Source: Actinomycetota bacterium
GTDB taxonomy: Bacteria; Actinomycetota; Actinomycetes; Actinomycetales; Microbacteriaceae
NCBI GenBank assembly: GCA_020160915.1
Contig: JAIUPK010000003.1
Coordinates: 1 to 64,000 of the forward strand
Direction of reading: 5' to 3'
DNA: 64,000 bases
Shown here: one piece after another, positions 1-7,302 of the stretch
Layout: each line of letters starts with the position of its first letter
Position numbering within the stretch: position 1 is the first letter of the stretch
Position numbers and translations under genes: made by a program
The notes under the pieces: generated by a model
Told to the model about the DNA's origin: nothing
The model's database searches: none
What the model saw: the letters and a program-made list of their open reading frames with translations, nothing else

Positions 1-862
1 GACGATCTGACGGGTCTCCCCGCAGCATGGCCGACGGCACTGCGCTCCGGATGCCCGCAATCAGGTGATCGCGCAGCTGCGTGAGGCGGGCCGCGTGGCC
101 CGCCAGGTCACCGCTGGCACGCGCGGTGGCGACCCCGAACGCGTGCGCGCCAGCCGCGTCCTGCGTTCCGGAGCGGAAGCGCTGCTGTGCGCCCCCGTGC
201 AGCAGGGGTTCGACGACCGTGGCCCGCGCAGTGACCAGCGCCCCGGTACCCACCGGACCACCGATCTTGTGGGCGGAGATGCTGAGTGCGGCGAGACCCG
301 ACGCGGCGAAATCGATCGGCAGCTGGCCGAGGGCGGAGACGGCATCCGCGTGCACGGGCACACCGTGGACGGCGGCGAGCGCGACGATCTCTTTGACCGG
401 CTGCACGGTGCCCACCTCGTTGTTGGCCCACAGCGTGGTGACGAGCGCGACATCCGACCCGAGCGCGGCGGCCAGCGCGTCGAGATCGATGCGACCGAGG
501 GAGTCGACCGGGATCCACTCGATCACCGCGCCCTCGTGGCGTTCGAGCCACTCGAGGGCGTCGATGGTGGCGTGGTGCTCGGCGCGGGTGGAGAGGATGC
601 GTGTGCCAGTGCGCGCCCACCACAGCCCCTTCAGGGCGAGGTTGATCGCCTCGGTTCCGCCCGACGTGAACGTCACCTCGATCGGCTCGGCACCGACGGC
701 AGCCGCGACGGCCTCGCGGGCTTCCTCGAGCATCCGCTTCGCCGTCTGGCCCTGGGTGTGGATCGAGGAGGGGTTGCCCACCACGGCGAGCGCGGCCATG
801 TAGGCCTCGATGACCTCTGCGGGCATCGGTGAGGTCGCCGCGTGGTCGAGATAGACGTTCAC
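1..862 (-). CDS. Cysteine desulfurase (partial, C-terminus beyond window start)
   Basis: PLP-dependent enzyme that removes sulfur from L-cysteine for Fe-S cluster or tRNA thiolation pathways (IscS/NifS family). The frame opens with GTG at 862 and reads NVYLDHAATSPMPAEVI, the classic N-terminus of the family. The motif TSGGTEAINLALKG follows at about residue 70, and SAHKIGGPVG around Lys199 is the PLP lysine site. The frame is still open at position 1, so about 287 residues are visible and roughly 90-110 C-terminal residues, including the active-site cysteine loop, are missing. It is divergent from glgX with 55 bp between the starts. In actinobacteria this gene is often followed by the tRNA 2-thiouridylase mnmA, which may lie just outside. 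The family is certain; the exact paralogue (iscS-like or nifS-like) is not. Confidence 0.9.
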   Translation of the reverse strand, partial: MNVYLDHAATSPMPAEVIEAYMAALAVVGNPSSIHTQGQTAKRMLEEAREAVAAAVGAEPIEVTFTSGGTEAINLALKGLWWARTGTRILSTRAEHHATIDALEWLERHEGAVIEWIPVDSLGRIDLDALAAALGSDVALVTTLWANNEVGTVQPVKEIVALAAVHGVPVHADAVSALGQLPIDFAASGLAALSISAHKIGGPVGTGALVTARATVVEPLLHGGAQQRFRSGTQDAAGAHAFGVATARASGDLAGHAARLTQLRDHLIAGIRSAVPSAMLRGDPSDR

Positions 863-917
863 GCGCGTGCCTCCCCGTGGTCATCGGGCTCTCCGAGCCT
901 TCATTACTCTAGAACGC

Positions 918-2960
918 ATGCCCGATTCCCTTGCCGACCTCGGTGTGCGCCTCACACCCGACGGCGGCGTGCTGCGCGTCTGGTCGGCCAGCGCGACGGC
1001 GATGGAATTGTGCATCTTCGACGACAAGGATGCGAGCTGGGTCGCCAGCACCCTGCCTCTGGCCAAGACCGACGGTGACGTGTGGACCGTGACCTCGAAG
1101 CTGCTCGCCCCCGGCACGCGGTACTCGATCCGGGCCAACGGTCCGTCGACCGCTGGGCACGCATTCGACCCGAGCCTGCACCTGCTCGACCCCTACGCGC
1201 GAGGACTGGCCCGCACGTCGAGCGGTGAGTGGCGCAGCTACGTGCAGGAGCCCGACACCTTCGACTGGGGCACATCGAAGAAGCCGCGCATCGGCATGGA
1301 CCACGCCGTGATCTACGAGGCTCACGCGAAGGGCATCTCCAAGCTCAACCCCGACCTGCCCGACGAGTTGCGCGGCACCTATGCGGGCCTCGCCCACGAG
1401 TCGACGATCGGCTACCTCAAAGATCTCGGCGTCACCACGGTGCAGCTTCTGCCGATCCACCAGTTCGTCAGCGAGCAGCGCCTCATCAAGCAGGGGCTCA
1501 CCAATTACTGGGGCTACAACACCCTCAACTTCTTCACCCCGCACGCCGCCTACGCCACCCGCGAGGCCCAGTTCGGCGGCACCGGTGCCGTGCTGCGCGA
1601 GTTCAAGGGCATGGTCAAACTCCTTCACGAGGCCGGTCTCGAGGTCATCCTCGATGTGGTCTACAACCACACGGCGGAGGAGGGCCTCGGCGGACCGACC
1701 ACGAGCCTGCGCGGCATCGACAACAAGAACTACTACCGCCAGACCCCCGACGGTGCCTACGTCGATGTGACCGGATGCGGCAACTCGGTCAACACCGCGA
1801 CACCCGCCGCCCAGCGGCTCATCCTCGACTCGCTCAGGTACTGGGCGAACGACCTGCAGGTGGACGGCTTCCGCTTCGACCTGGCGGCCACGCTGGGTCG
1901 GGATGCCGCGAACGAGTTCCAGCCCGAGCATCCGCTCCTGCTGGCGATCCTCGACGACCCGCAGCTCGAGTCAGTCACGATGATCGCCGAGCCGTGGGAC
2001 GTCGGCATGGGCGGCTGGCAGGTCGGCAACTTCCCCGACGGCTGGAGCGAATGGAACGACGGCTTCCGCGACCGCATGCGCGACTTCTGGCTCACCGACA
2101 TCGGTGCGGCCCGCGCGAACGGCTCGGCGCCCAACGGCATCGGCTCGCTCGCGCGACGACTGGCCGGTTCGGCCCACGTGTTCTCGCAGGAGCGCGGCCC
2201 CATGGCGAGCCTCAACTTCGTGACCGCGCACGACGGTTTCACCATGGCCGACCTCACCGCGTACAACTCGAAGCACAACCTCGGCAACGGCGAGAACAAC
2301 CGAGACGGCACCGACAACAACCACTCCTTCAATCACGGTGTCGAGGGTCCGACCACCAAGCAGGACGTCGTCGACTCCCGGCGCAAGGCCATGCGCAACC
2401 TGCTCGGCACGCTGTTGCTGTCGGCGGGCATCCCGATGCTGACGGCGGGCGACGAATTCGGGCGCACCCAGCGCGGAAACAACAACGCCTACTGCCACGA
2501 CTCTGAACTCACCTGGCTGCCGTGGCAGCACGAGGAGTGGCAGGATGACCTGCTTGCCGTCACCCGCATGCTCATCCAGTTCCGCCGCGAGAACCCCGCG
2601 CTGCGCCCGGTGCGCTACGGCAAGTGGGGCGAGACGGTTCCGAGCGCCACACAGATGGACTGGTACAACAAGCAGGGCGAGTCGATGAGCGAGGAGGACT
2701 GGGACTCCCCCGCGGAGCGCACCCTGCAGTACCTCGCGGCCTCGACGCCCGAGTTCGAGGACTTCAACCGCATCCTGCTGATCGTGCACGGCCTCGAGGA
2801 TGACGTGACCGTCACCCTGCCCGCCCACGAGGGCGTCGCGGGCTACTCGCTGCTCTGGGACTCGGCCCAGGAGGAGCACGTCGACCCGCTCGTCGACTAC
2901 CTGCCCGGGTCGGAGCTGACGGTGTCGGGCGCGTCGATGCAGCTGTTCGTCGCTCACTGA
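918..2960 (+). CDS. glgX: Glycogen debranching enzyme GlgX (GH13 isoamylase type)
   Basis: Hydrolyses alpha-1,6 branches of glycogen limit dextrins left by phosphorylase. The 680-residue length is normal for the family. An N-terminal CBM48-like domain (VRLTPDGGVLRVWSASATAM) is followed by the GH13 barrel. Catalytic residues are visible: nucleophile Asp321 in VDGFRFDLAA, acid/base Glu358 in IAEPWDVG, and Asp439 in TAHDGF. I start it at ATG 918 because the protein then begins directly with the CBM48 strand; an in-frame ATG at 867 would add 17 Arg-rich residues overlapping the divergent promoter region. The ybaK gene follows 14 bp downstream on the same strand. It works with glgP and glgE-glgB a few kb away. 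Confidence 0.95.
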   Translation: MPDSLADLGVRLTPDGGVLRVWSASATAMELCIFDDKDASWVASTLPLAKTDGDVWTVTSKLLAPGTRYSIRANGPSTAGHAFDPSLHLLDPYARGLARTSSGEWRSYVQEPDTFDWGTSKKPRIGMDHAVIYEAHAKGISKLNPDLPDELRGTYAGLAHESTIGYLKDLGVTTVQLLPIHQFVSEQRLIKQGLTNYWGYNTLNFFTPHAAYATREAQFGGTGAVLREFKGMVKLLHEAGLEVILDVVYNHTAEEGLGGPTTSLRGIDNKNYYRQTPDGAYVDVTGCGNSVNTATPAAQRLILDSLRYWANDLQVDGFRFDLAATLGRDAANEFQPEHPLLLAILDDPQLESVTMIAEPWDVGMGGWQVGNFPDGWSEWNDGFRDRMRDFWLTDIGAARANGSAPNGIGSLARRLAGSAHVFSQERGPMASLNFVTAHDGFTMADLTAYNSKHNLGNGENNRDGTDNNHSFNHGVEGPTTKQDVVDSRRKAMRNLLGTLLLSAGIPMLTAGDEFGRTQRGNNNAYCHDSELTWLPWQHEEWQDDLLAVTRMLIQFRRENPALRPVRYGKWGETVPSATQMDWYNKQGESMSEEDWDSPAERTLQYLAASTPEFEDFNRILLIVHGLEDDVTVTLPAHEGVAGYSLLWDSAQEEHVDPLVDYLPGSELTVSGASMQLFVAH

Positions 2961-2974
2961 CCCGCTGACTGAGC

Positions 2975-3469
2975 ATGTCGAGATCCCACCGCCCCGATGC
3001 CCCCGGCACACCCGCCACCGTGGCGTTGGCCGCGGCGGGCATCCGGTTCACGGCGCACAGCTACGAGCACGACCCGGCCACCACCAACTTCGGGCTCGAG
3101 GCCGCGAGCGCGCTCGAGCTCGACCCGGAGCAGGTGTTCAAGACCCTGCTCGCGGACGTCGATGGCGCGCTCGTCGTCGGCATCGTGCCGGTCACCGGCA
3201 AGCTCGACCTCAAAGCGCTCGCTTCAGCGGTCGGCGGCAAGAAGGCGGAGATGGCCGACCCCAAGCTTGCCGAGCGACGCACCGGCTACGTGGTGGGCGG
3301 CATCAGTCCGATCGGACAGAAGAACGCGCATCCGACCGTGCTCGACGAGACCGCCGAGCTGTACGACACGATCTTCGTGAGCGGCGGTCGGCGCGGACTC
3401 GACATCGAGATCGCCCCCGCCGACCTGGTGCGCGCGACTGGCGCCGTGATCGCCGCGATCGGTCGCTGA
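2975..3469 (+). CDS. ybaK: Cys-tRNA(Pro) deacylase, YbaK/EbsC family
   Basis: Trans-acting editing enzyme that hydrolyses Cys-tRNA(Pro) mischarged by prolyl-tRNA synthetase. The 164 residues are the typical single YbaK domain. The conserved lysine appears as QVFKTLL (Lys56), followed by VVGIVPVTGKLDLKALA and the loop GYVVGGISPIGQK, where the GGISPxG motif forms the substrate pocket. The start ATG lies 14 bp after the glgX stop, so it is probably co-transcribed with glgX, although no functional link is known. Hairpin D1 of the neighbouring AbiEi/DUF559 locus begins 24 bp after the stop. Confidence 0.93.
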   Translation: MSRSHRPDAPGTPATVALAAAGIRFTAHSYEHDPATTNFGLEAASALELDPEQVFKTLLADVDGALVVGIVPVTGKLDLKALASAVGGKKAEMADPKLAERRTGYVVGGISPIGQKNAHPTVLDETAELYDTIFVSGGRRGLDIEIAPADLVRATGAVIAAIGR

Positions 3470-3493
3470 GGCACGGCAGCCCATGCCGCCATC

Positions 3494-3575
3494 TTCGCGG
3501 ATCAGGATGGCGCCGCGACACGCGCGAGTCGCCGCTGGTATCCCGGCGTGTCGCGTGGGCGTCCTGATCCGCGAA
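3494..3575. repeat. Hairpin D1: inverted repeat downstream of the broken AbiEi/DUF559 gene
   Basis: The outer arms are a perfect 14-bp inverted repeat TTCGCGGATCAGGA (3494-3507, with its complement at 3562-3575). After a 6-nt symmetric mismatch on each side, a second perfect 10-bp block CGCGACACGC pairs 3514-3523 with 3546-3555. The loop is about 22 nt. There is no T-run on either side, so it does not look like a simple intrinsic terminator. It begins 15 bp beyond the stop codon of the minus-strand gene at 3591. The arm core CGCGGATCAGGA recurs in the hairpin at 4574-4655 on the other side of that gene and nowhere else that I saw in the window. Confidence 0.85.
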
Positions 3576-3590
3576 CCCTCGAACGCGGGA

Positions 3591-4481
3591 TCACACTGGC
3601 CGGCGACCCGCGGGCGCACCCTGAGACCGAACGGTGACGATTGTGGAGTAGACGAAGTCCCAATCGCCCATCACCTGTCGGTAGGAGAAGTGCAGCGTGC
3701 GGTACGCCCACGTTGCGAGCACAGCATCCCGTGCACGATCGGCTTCGAACTCGGCTGGGCCCGAGTGAAGTCGGCTGCCGTCGAGCTCAATCACGAGCCA
3801 CCCGTCGATCAGCAAGTCGACACGGATGCCCGGGGCCACCACCACTTGCAGGTGCGCCTGGATGCCCGTCCGCCGCAGGCGCACCCGTGCAATCGACTCG
3901 ATGCCGCTCTCAGCACGGCCATCAACGAGCCCGAGAACGCCGCGACCACGGGCAGAGGAGGACAGCAACTCGCGCAGACCAGCAGCCGTGATGGCCGCCT
4001 GATTCAGCGCCGAGTCGACAACCGCGACCGCCAGCTCGATCGGCTGGCAGTTTACGACCTCTGCGAGGCACTCCCGCAGAGAGCTGACCGCTTCGCATCG
4101 CGTGCCTGGGGTGGAAAGCTAATGGAGATCGACCCCCGCACTGGCTGCACTCTGTGACAGCGGCAGGGGATCGGCAGCCGGTGATCGAAACCTGGATGCG
4201 TTGCGCGCCACGGCCACGTGCAACGTGCCTCCCTCCGGCACCCACAAGCCCAGATGACCTGCAGCGGACACGCAGGCCAAGCGGCCGCCCACACGCACCG
4301 CCTGGCGCACCATCGGGTCAGCACCTCGCGGAACGTACCAGCCGATGCGCACGCGCTCGATCTCACCCGTTCGCACCATCGAGGAGATCGCGTGCGGTGT
4401 GAACCCGGCCTCCACCAGTTCGGCGCGACGCGCACATCCCCGACCGTCGAGAAATACTGCGGCGAGACCGGGCATCGGCAC
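3591..4481 (-). pseudogene. AbiEi-type winged helix + DUF559 endonuclease-like gene, broken by one in-frame TAG
   Basis: One minus-strand frame of 297 codons is interrupted only by TAG at 4121-4119. Before the stop (about 120 residues) lies the AbiEi-like winged-helix part (LVEAGFTPHAISSMVRTGEI, IGWYVPRGAD, CVSAAGHLGLWVPEG). After it, in the same frame, comes the rest, including DSALNQAAITAAGLRELL and the nuclease-like core VDLLIDGWLVIELDG with its Asp/Glu/Asp pattern. The intact relative at 49369-50256 has almost the same length (295 aa) and reads RLHW where this copy reads DLH-stop, so TGG to TAG is the simplest cause. A shorter downstream product could start at about 3968. It is flanked by hairpins D1 and U1. 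Function unknown; in family annotations the N-terminal part is called a type IV antitoxin-like regulator. Confidence 0.8.
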
Positions 4482-4573
4482 AGCATGGCTGCGCGCACGG
4501 GCTGGTCGGCGCGAGGCATCCCGTTTCAGAGGTCTGGGGCATCCCGAGGACCCTGTTAGGGATCAGTCGTTGA

Positions 4574-4655
4574 CTCGCGGATCAGGAGATCTTCGCGACG
4601 CGCCGCAACTCACCACCCCCACGCGGCGGGTCGCCGAGAACTCCTGATCGGCGAA
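4574..4655. repeat. Hairpin U1: inverted repeat upstream of the broken AbiEi/DUF559 gene
   Basis: Arms 4574-4606 and 4623-4655 pair over 33 positions with 6 mismatches around a 16-nt loop. The arm begins CTCGCGGATCAGGAG, sharing the CGCGGATCAGGA core with hairpin D1 at 3494-3575, and also contains a CGCGACGCGCC block like the CGCGACACGC block of D1. It lies 92 bp upstream of the ATG at 4481 and 21 bp from the glgP stop at 4677. No T-tract follows it on either strand. Its similarity to D1 makes the two look like a matched pair bracketing the gene. Confidence 0.85.
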
Positions 4656-4676
4656 CGGGAAGCGCGACGCTGCGCC

Positions 4677-7226
4677 TTACTCCGCGACCGCGATCAGGCC
4701 CATCTCCGCTGGGCCCGCGAGCAGCGGATGCGACGGCACAACCCGCACGTTGTAGCCGAAGCTCCCGGCTCGCGCCAACGGAACCGTGCCCGCGAACACC
4801 ACCGGACGCTCCTCCCCGCTGGCCAGCTCGAGACCCTGATGCACTACGTCATCGATGCGGTCGCTGTCGCGGGCGCGTCCGTACACGACCTCAGCGGCGA
4901 CGTCGGTGGGGGCGAGCCCGTCGATGTCGACTGTCGCGCGCAGCCGCAGGTCGTCGCCGACCTGGGGCACGGCATCCACTCCCCCGGACTCGACGTGCGA
5001 CACGTGCACCTTCGGCCAGGCCGCGGTCACGCGCGCCTTCCAGTCGGCCAGCTCCCGGGCCGGGCGGAACCCGTCGGCGCTCACGACCTTCTCGGCCGCG
5101 GCCGCCGGCACGTACAACCGCTCGACGTACTCCTTGACCATGCGGTCGGCGGAGAGCGCCGGCGACAGGGTCGCCAGCGTGTGCCGGATCGACTCCACCC
5201 AGCGGGTGGGCACGCCGTTCCTTCCTCGGTCGTAGAAGCGCGGTGCGATCTGGTGCTCGATGAGGTCGTACATGCTGTCGGCCTCGAGCTTGTCTCGCTC
5301 GGCGCCGTCACCAGCCGAGTCGGCCGACGGGATCGCCCAGCCGTTCTCCTCGTCGTAGAACTCCGCCCACCAACCGTCGAGGATCGACAGGTTCAGCGAG
5401 CCGTTGAGCGCGGCCTTCATGCCCGAGGTTCCGCAGGCTTCGAGCGGACGCAGCGGATTGTTCAGCCAGACGTCGGTGCCCGGGTAGAGCAGCTTGGCCA
5501 TGCCGATGTCGTAGTTGGGCAGGAAGACGATGCGCTTGCGCACCTCCGGCTCGCTGGCGAACTCGACGAGCCGCTGAATGAGTCGCTTGCCCTCGTCATC
5601 GGCCGGATGCGACTTGCCCGCGATCACGATCTGGATCGGCCGCTCGGGGTGCAGCAGCAGCGACCGCAGCCGCGCCTCGTCGTGGAGCATGAGGGTGAGC
5701 CGCTTGTAGGTGGGAACGCGTCGGGCGAAGCCGATCGTCAGCACCGCCGGGTCCAGCAGCTCCGAGTACCAGGCGGGGGCGCCGACGCCGGGGTTCTGCT
5801 CCTGCCAGGCCGCGCTGACTCTGCGGCGGGCATCCGTCACCAATTGCTCGCGCATGCGCCCGCGCACCGCCCACAGGTCGGCGTCGGTCACGGACTTCGA
5901 GTTCCAGTCGCAGCCGGTGGTGTCGCCGGTGCCGAGCTTGTCGGCGGCGAGCGCGGCGAGCATCGGGTCGGTCCAGGTCGGTGCGTGCACCCCGTTGGTC
6001 ACCGACGTGATCGGCACGTCCTCGGGCTCGAATCCGGGCCAGAGCGCACCGAACATCTCACGCGACACCTCGCCGTGCAGCTTCGAGACACCGTTGGCGC
6101 GCTGCGCGAGGCGCAAGCCCATGACGGCCATGTTGAACTTGGTCGCGTCGCCGCCCGTGTAGTTCTCCTCGCCGAGCGCTATGACATCGGATGCCGCAAC
6201 CCCCGGCAGCAGGTCGGTGGAGAAGTACTTCGTGATCATCTCGACCTCGAACCGGTCGATTCCGGCCGGCACTGGCGTGTGCGTGGTGAAGACGGTACCG
6301 GCGCGCACGACCTGGAGCGCGGTCTGGAACGACAGCCCCGCGCCGATGAGGTCGCTGATGCGCTCCAGCCCGAGGAAGCCCGCGTGACCCTCGTTGGTGT
6401 GGAACACCTCCGGGAAGGGGGTGTTCGTGAGCTCGGTGTATGCCTTGATCGCCCGAACGCCGCCGATGCCGAGCAGCAGTTCCTGCAGCAGCCGGTGCTC
6501 GCCGCCGCCACCGTAGAGGCGGTCGGTCACGCTGCGCAGCTCGTCAGCGTTCTCCGGGATGTCGGTGTCCAGAAGCAGCAGCCGGATGCGACCCACAGCC
6601 ACCTGCCACACTCGCGCGTAGAGTGCGCGGCCGTCGGGCAGCGCGAGGGCGACCTGCGCCGCGGTGCCGTCGGGGTGACGCAGAACGGTGAGCGGAAGCC
6701 CGTCGGGGTCGAGCACCGGGTAGCTCTCCAGCTGCCAGCCCTCGCGCGAGATCGCCTGGCGGAAGTAGCCGGCCCGGTAGAAGAGGCCGACGCCGATGAT
6801 GGGAACGCCGAGGTCGCTCGCGCTCTTGAGGTGGTCGCCCGCGAGGATCCCCAGGCCGCCGGAGTACTGCGGCAGAGCGGCGGCGATACCGAACTCGGGC
6901 GAGAAGTAGCCGATGGAGGCCGGCGCATCCGTCAAGGTCTGGTACCAGCGCGGCTCGGTCAGGTAGGCGTGGAGGTCGTCGACGAGCTGCTTCGCGGTGG
7001 CCACGAACGAGGCATCCGCCGCAAGCTCACTCAGGCGCGCCGGCTCGACGGCACCGAGTAGCGCGATCGGGTCGTGCGTGTTCTCCCAGCCCGCGGGGTC
7101 GATCTCGCGGAACAGCTGCCGGGTGGGTTCGTGCCACGACCAGCGGAGGTTGGTCGAGAGCTCGTCCAGGGGGGCGAGCGCCTCGGGGAGCACGGTGCGA
7201 ACGGTAAATCGACGGATGGCCTTCAC
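4677..7226 (-). CDS. glgP: Alpha-glucan (glycogen) phosphorylase, DUF3417-type
   Basis: Releases glucose-1-phosphate from non-reducing ends of alpha-1,4-glucan. At 849 residues it has the bacterial/archaeal form with an N-terminal DUF3417 segment (LDELSTNLRWSWHEPTRQLF) followed by the GT35 catalytic domain. The PLP lysine lies in EACGTSGMKAALNG (Lys604). Other family motifs are SPEFGIAAALPQYSGGLGILAGD and TTHTPVPAGIDRF. A C-terminal beta-rich tail of about 120 residues follows the catalytic domain. It is divergent from glgE; the 76-bp interval holds a LacI-type operator at 7260-7275, suggesting shared carbohydrate control. The gene ends 21 bp from hairpin U1. Confidence 0.95.
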   Translation of the reverse strand: MKAIRRFTVRTVLPEALAPLDELSTNLRWSWHEPTRQLFREIDPAGWENTHDPIALLGAVEPARLSELAADASFVATAKQLVDDLHAYLTEPRWYQTLTDAPASIGYFSPEFGIAAALPQYSGGLGILAGDHLKSASDLGVPIIGVGLFYRAGYFRQAISREGWQLESYPVLDPDGLPLTVLRHPDGTAAQVALALPDGRALYARVWQVAVGRIRLLLLDTDIPENADELRSVTDRLYGGGGEHRLLQELLLGIGGVRAIKAYTELTNTPFPEVFHTNEGHAGFLGLERISDLIGAGLSFQTALQVVRAGTVFTTHTPVPAGIDRFEVEMITKYFSTDLLPGVAASDVIALGEENYTGGDATKFNMAVMGLRLAQRANGVSKLHGEVSREMFGALWPGFEPEDVPITSVTNGVHAPTWTDPMLAALAADKLGTGDTTGCDWNSKSVTDADLWAVRGRMREQLVTDARRRVSAAWQEQNPGVGAPAWYSELLDPAVLTIGFARRVPTYKRLTLMLHDEARLRSLLLHPERPIQIVIAGKSHPADDEGKRLIQRLVEFASEPEVRKRIVFLPNYDIGMAKLLYPGTDVWLNNPLRPLEACGTSGMKAALNGSLNLSILDGWWAEFYDEENGWAIPSADSAGDGAERDKLEADSMYDLIEHQIAPRFYDRGRNGVPTRWVESIRHTLATLSPALSADRMVKEYVERLYVPAAAAEKVVSADGFRPARELADWKARVTAAWPKVHVSHVESGGVDAVPQVGDDLRLRATVDIDGLAPTDVAAEVVYGRARDSDRIDDVVHQGLELASGEERPVVFAGTVPLARAGSFGYNVRVVPSHPLLAGPAEMGLIAVAE

Positions 7227-7259
7227 GACTGAGAGCCTACGGGCGAAAGGTTGCAGGAA

Positions 7260-7275
7260 TGTAAAGCGCTTGCAT
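7260..7275. promoter_or_regulatory. LacI-family (cre-like) operator between glgP and glgE
   Basis: TGTAAAGCGCTTGCAT contains the perfect 8-bp palindrome AAGCGCTT with the central CG typical of LacI/CcpA-family sites. Read on the minus strand it departs from the cre consensus WTGNAANCGNWNNCW at one position. It sits in the 76-bp divergent interval between the starts of glgP (7226) and glgE (7303), so one bound regulator could affect both genes. The glgE ribosome binding site AAAAGGGG follows at 7283-7290. Which regulator binds is unknown; the only LacI-family gene in the window is at 55167-56216. Confidence 0.6.
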
Positions 7276-7302
7276 CCCGCACAAAAGGGGTACGGTCGAA
7301 CC

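Noticed and set aside
4119-4121. TAG read as pyrrolysine or programmed readthrough
   Set aside because: No pyl genes or recoding signal seen; a Trp-to-stop change is simpler.
3494-4655. The hairpins as ordinary Rho-independent terminators
   Set aside because: No T-run on either side, and U1 and U2 lie upstream of the genes' start codons, where a terminator has no obvious use.
4728-7061. Very long open frame antisense to glgP
   Set aside because: Arg/Val/Gly/His-rich composition and no domain; typical high-GC mirror frame of a well-supported gene.
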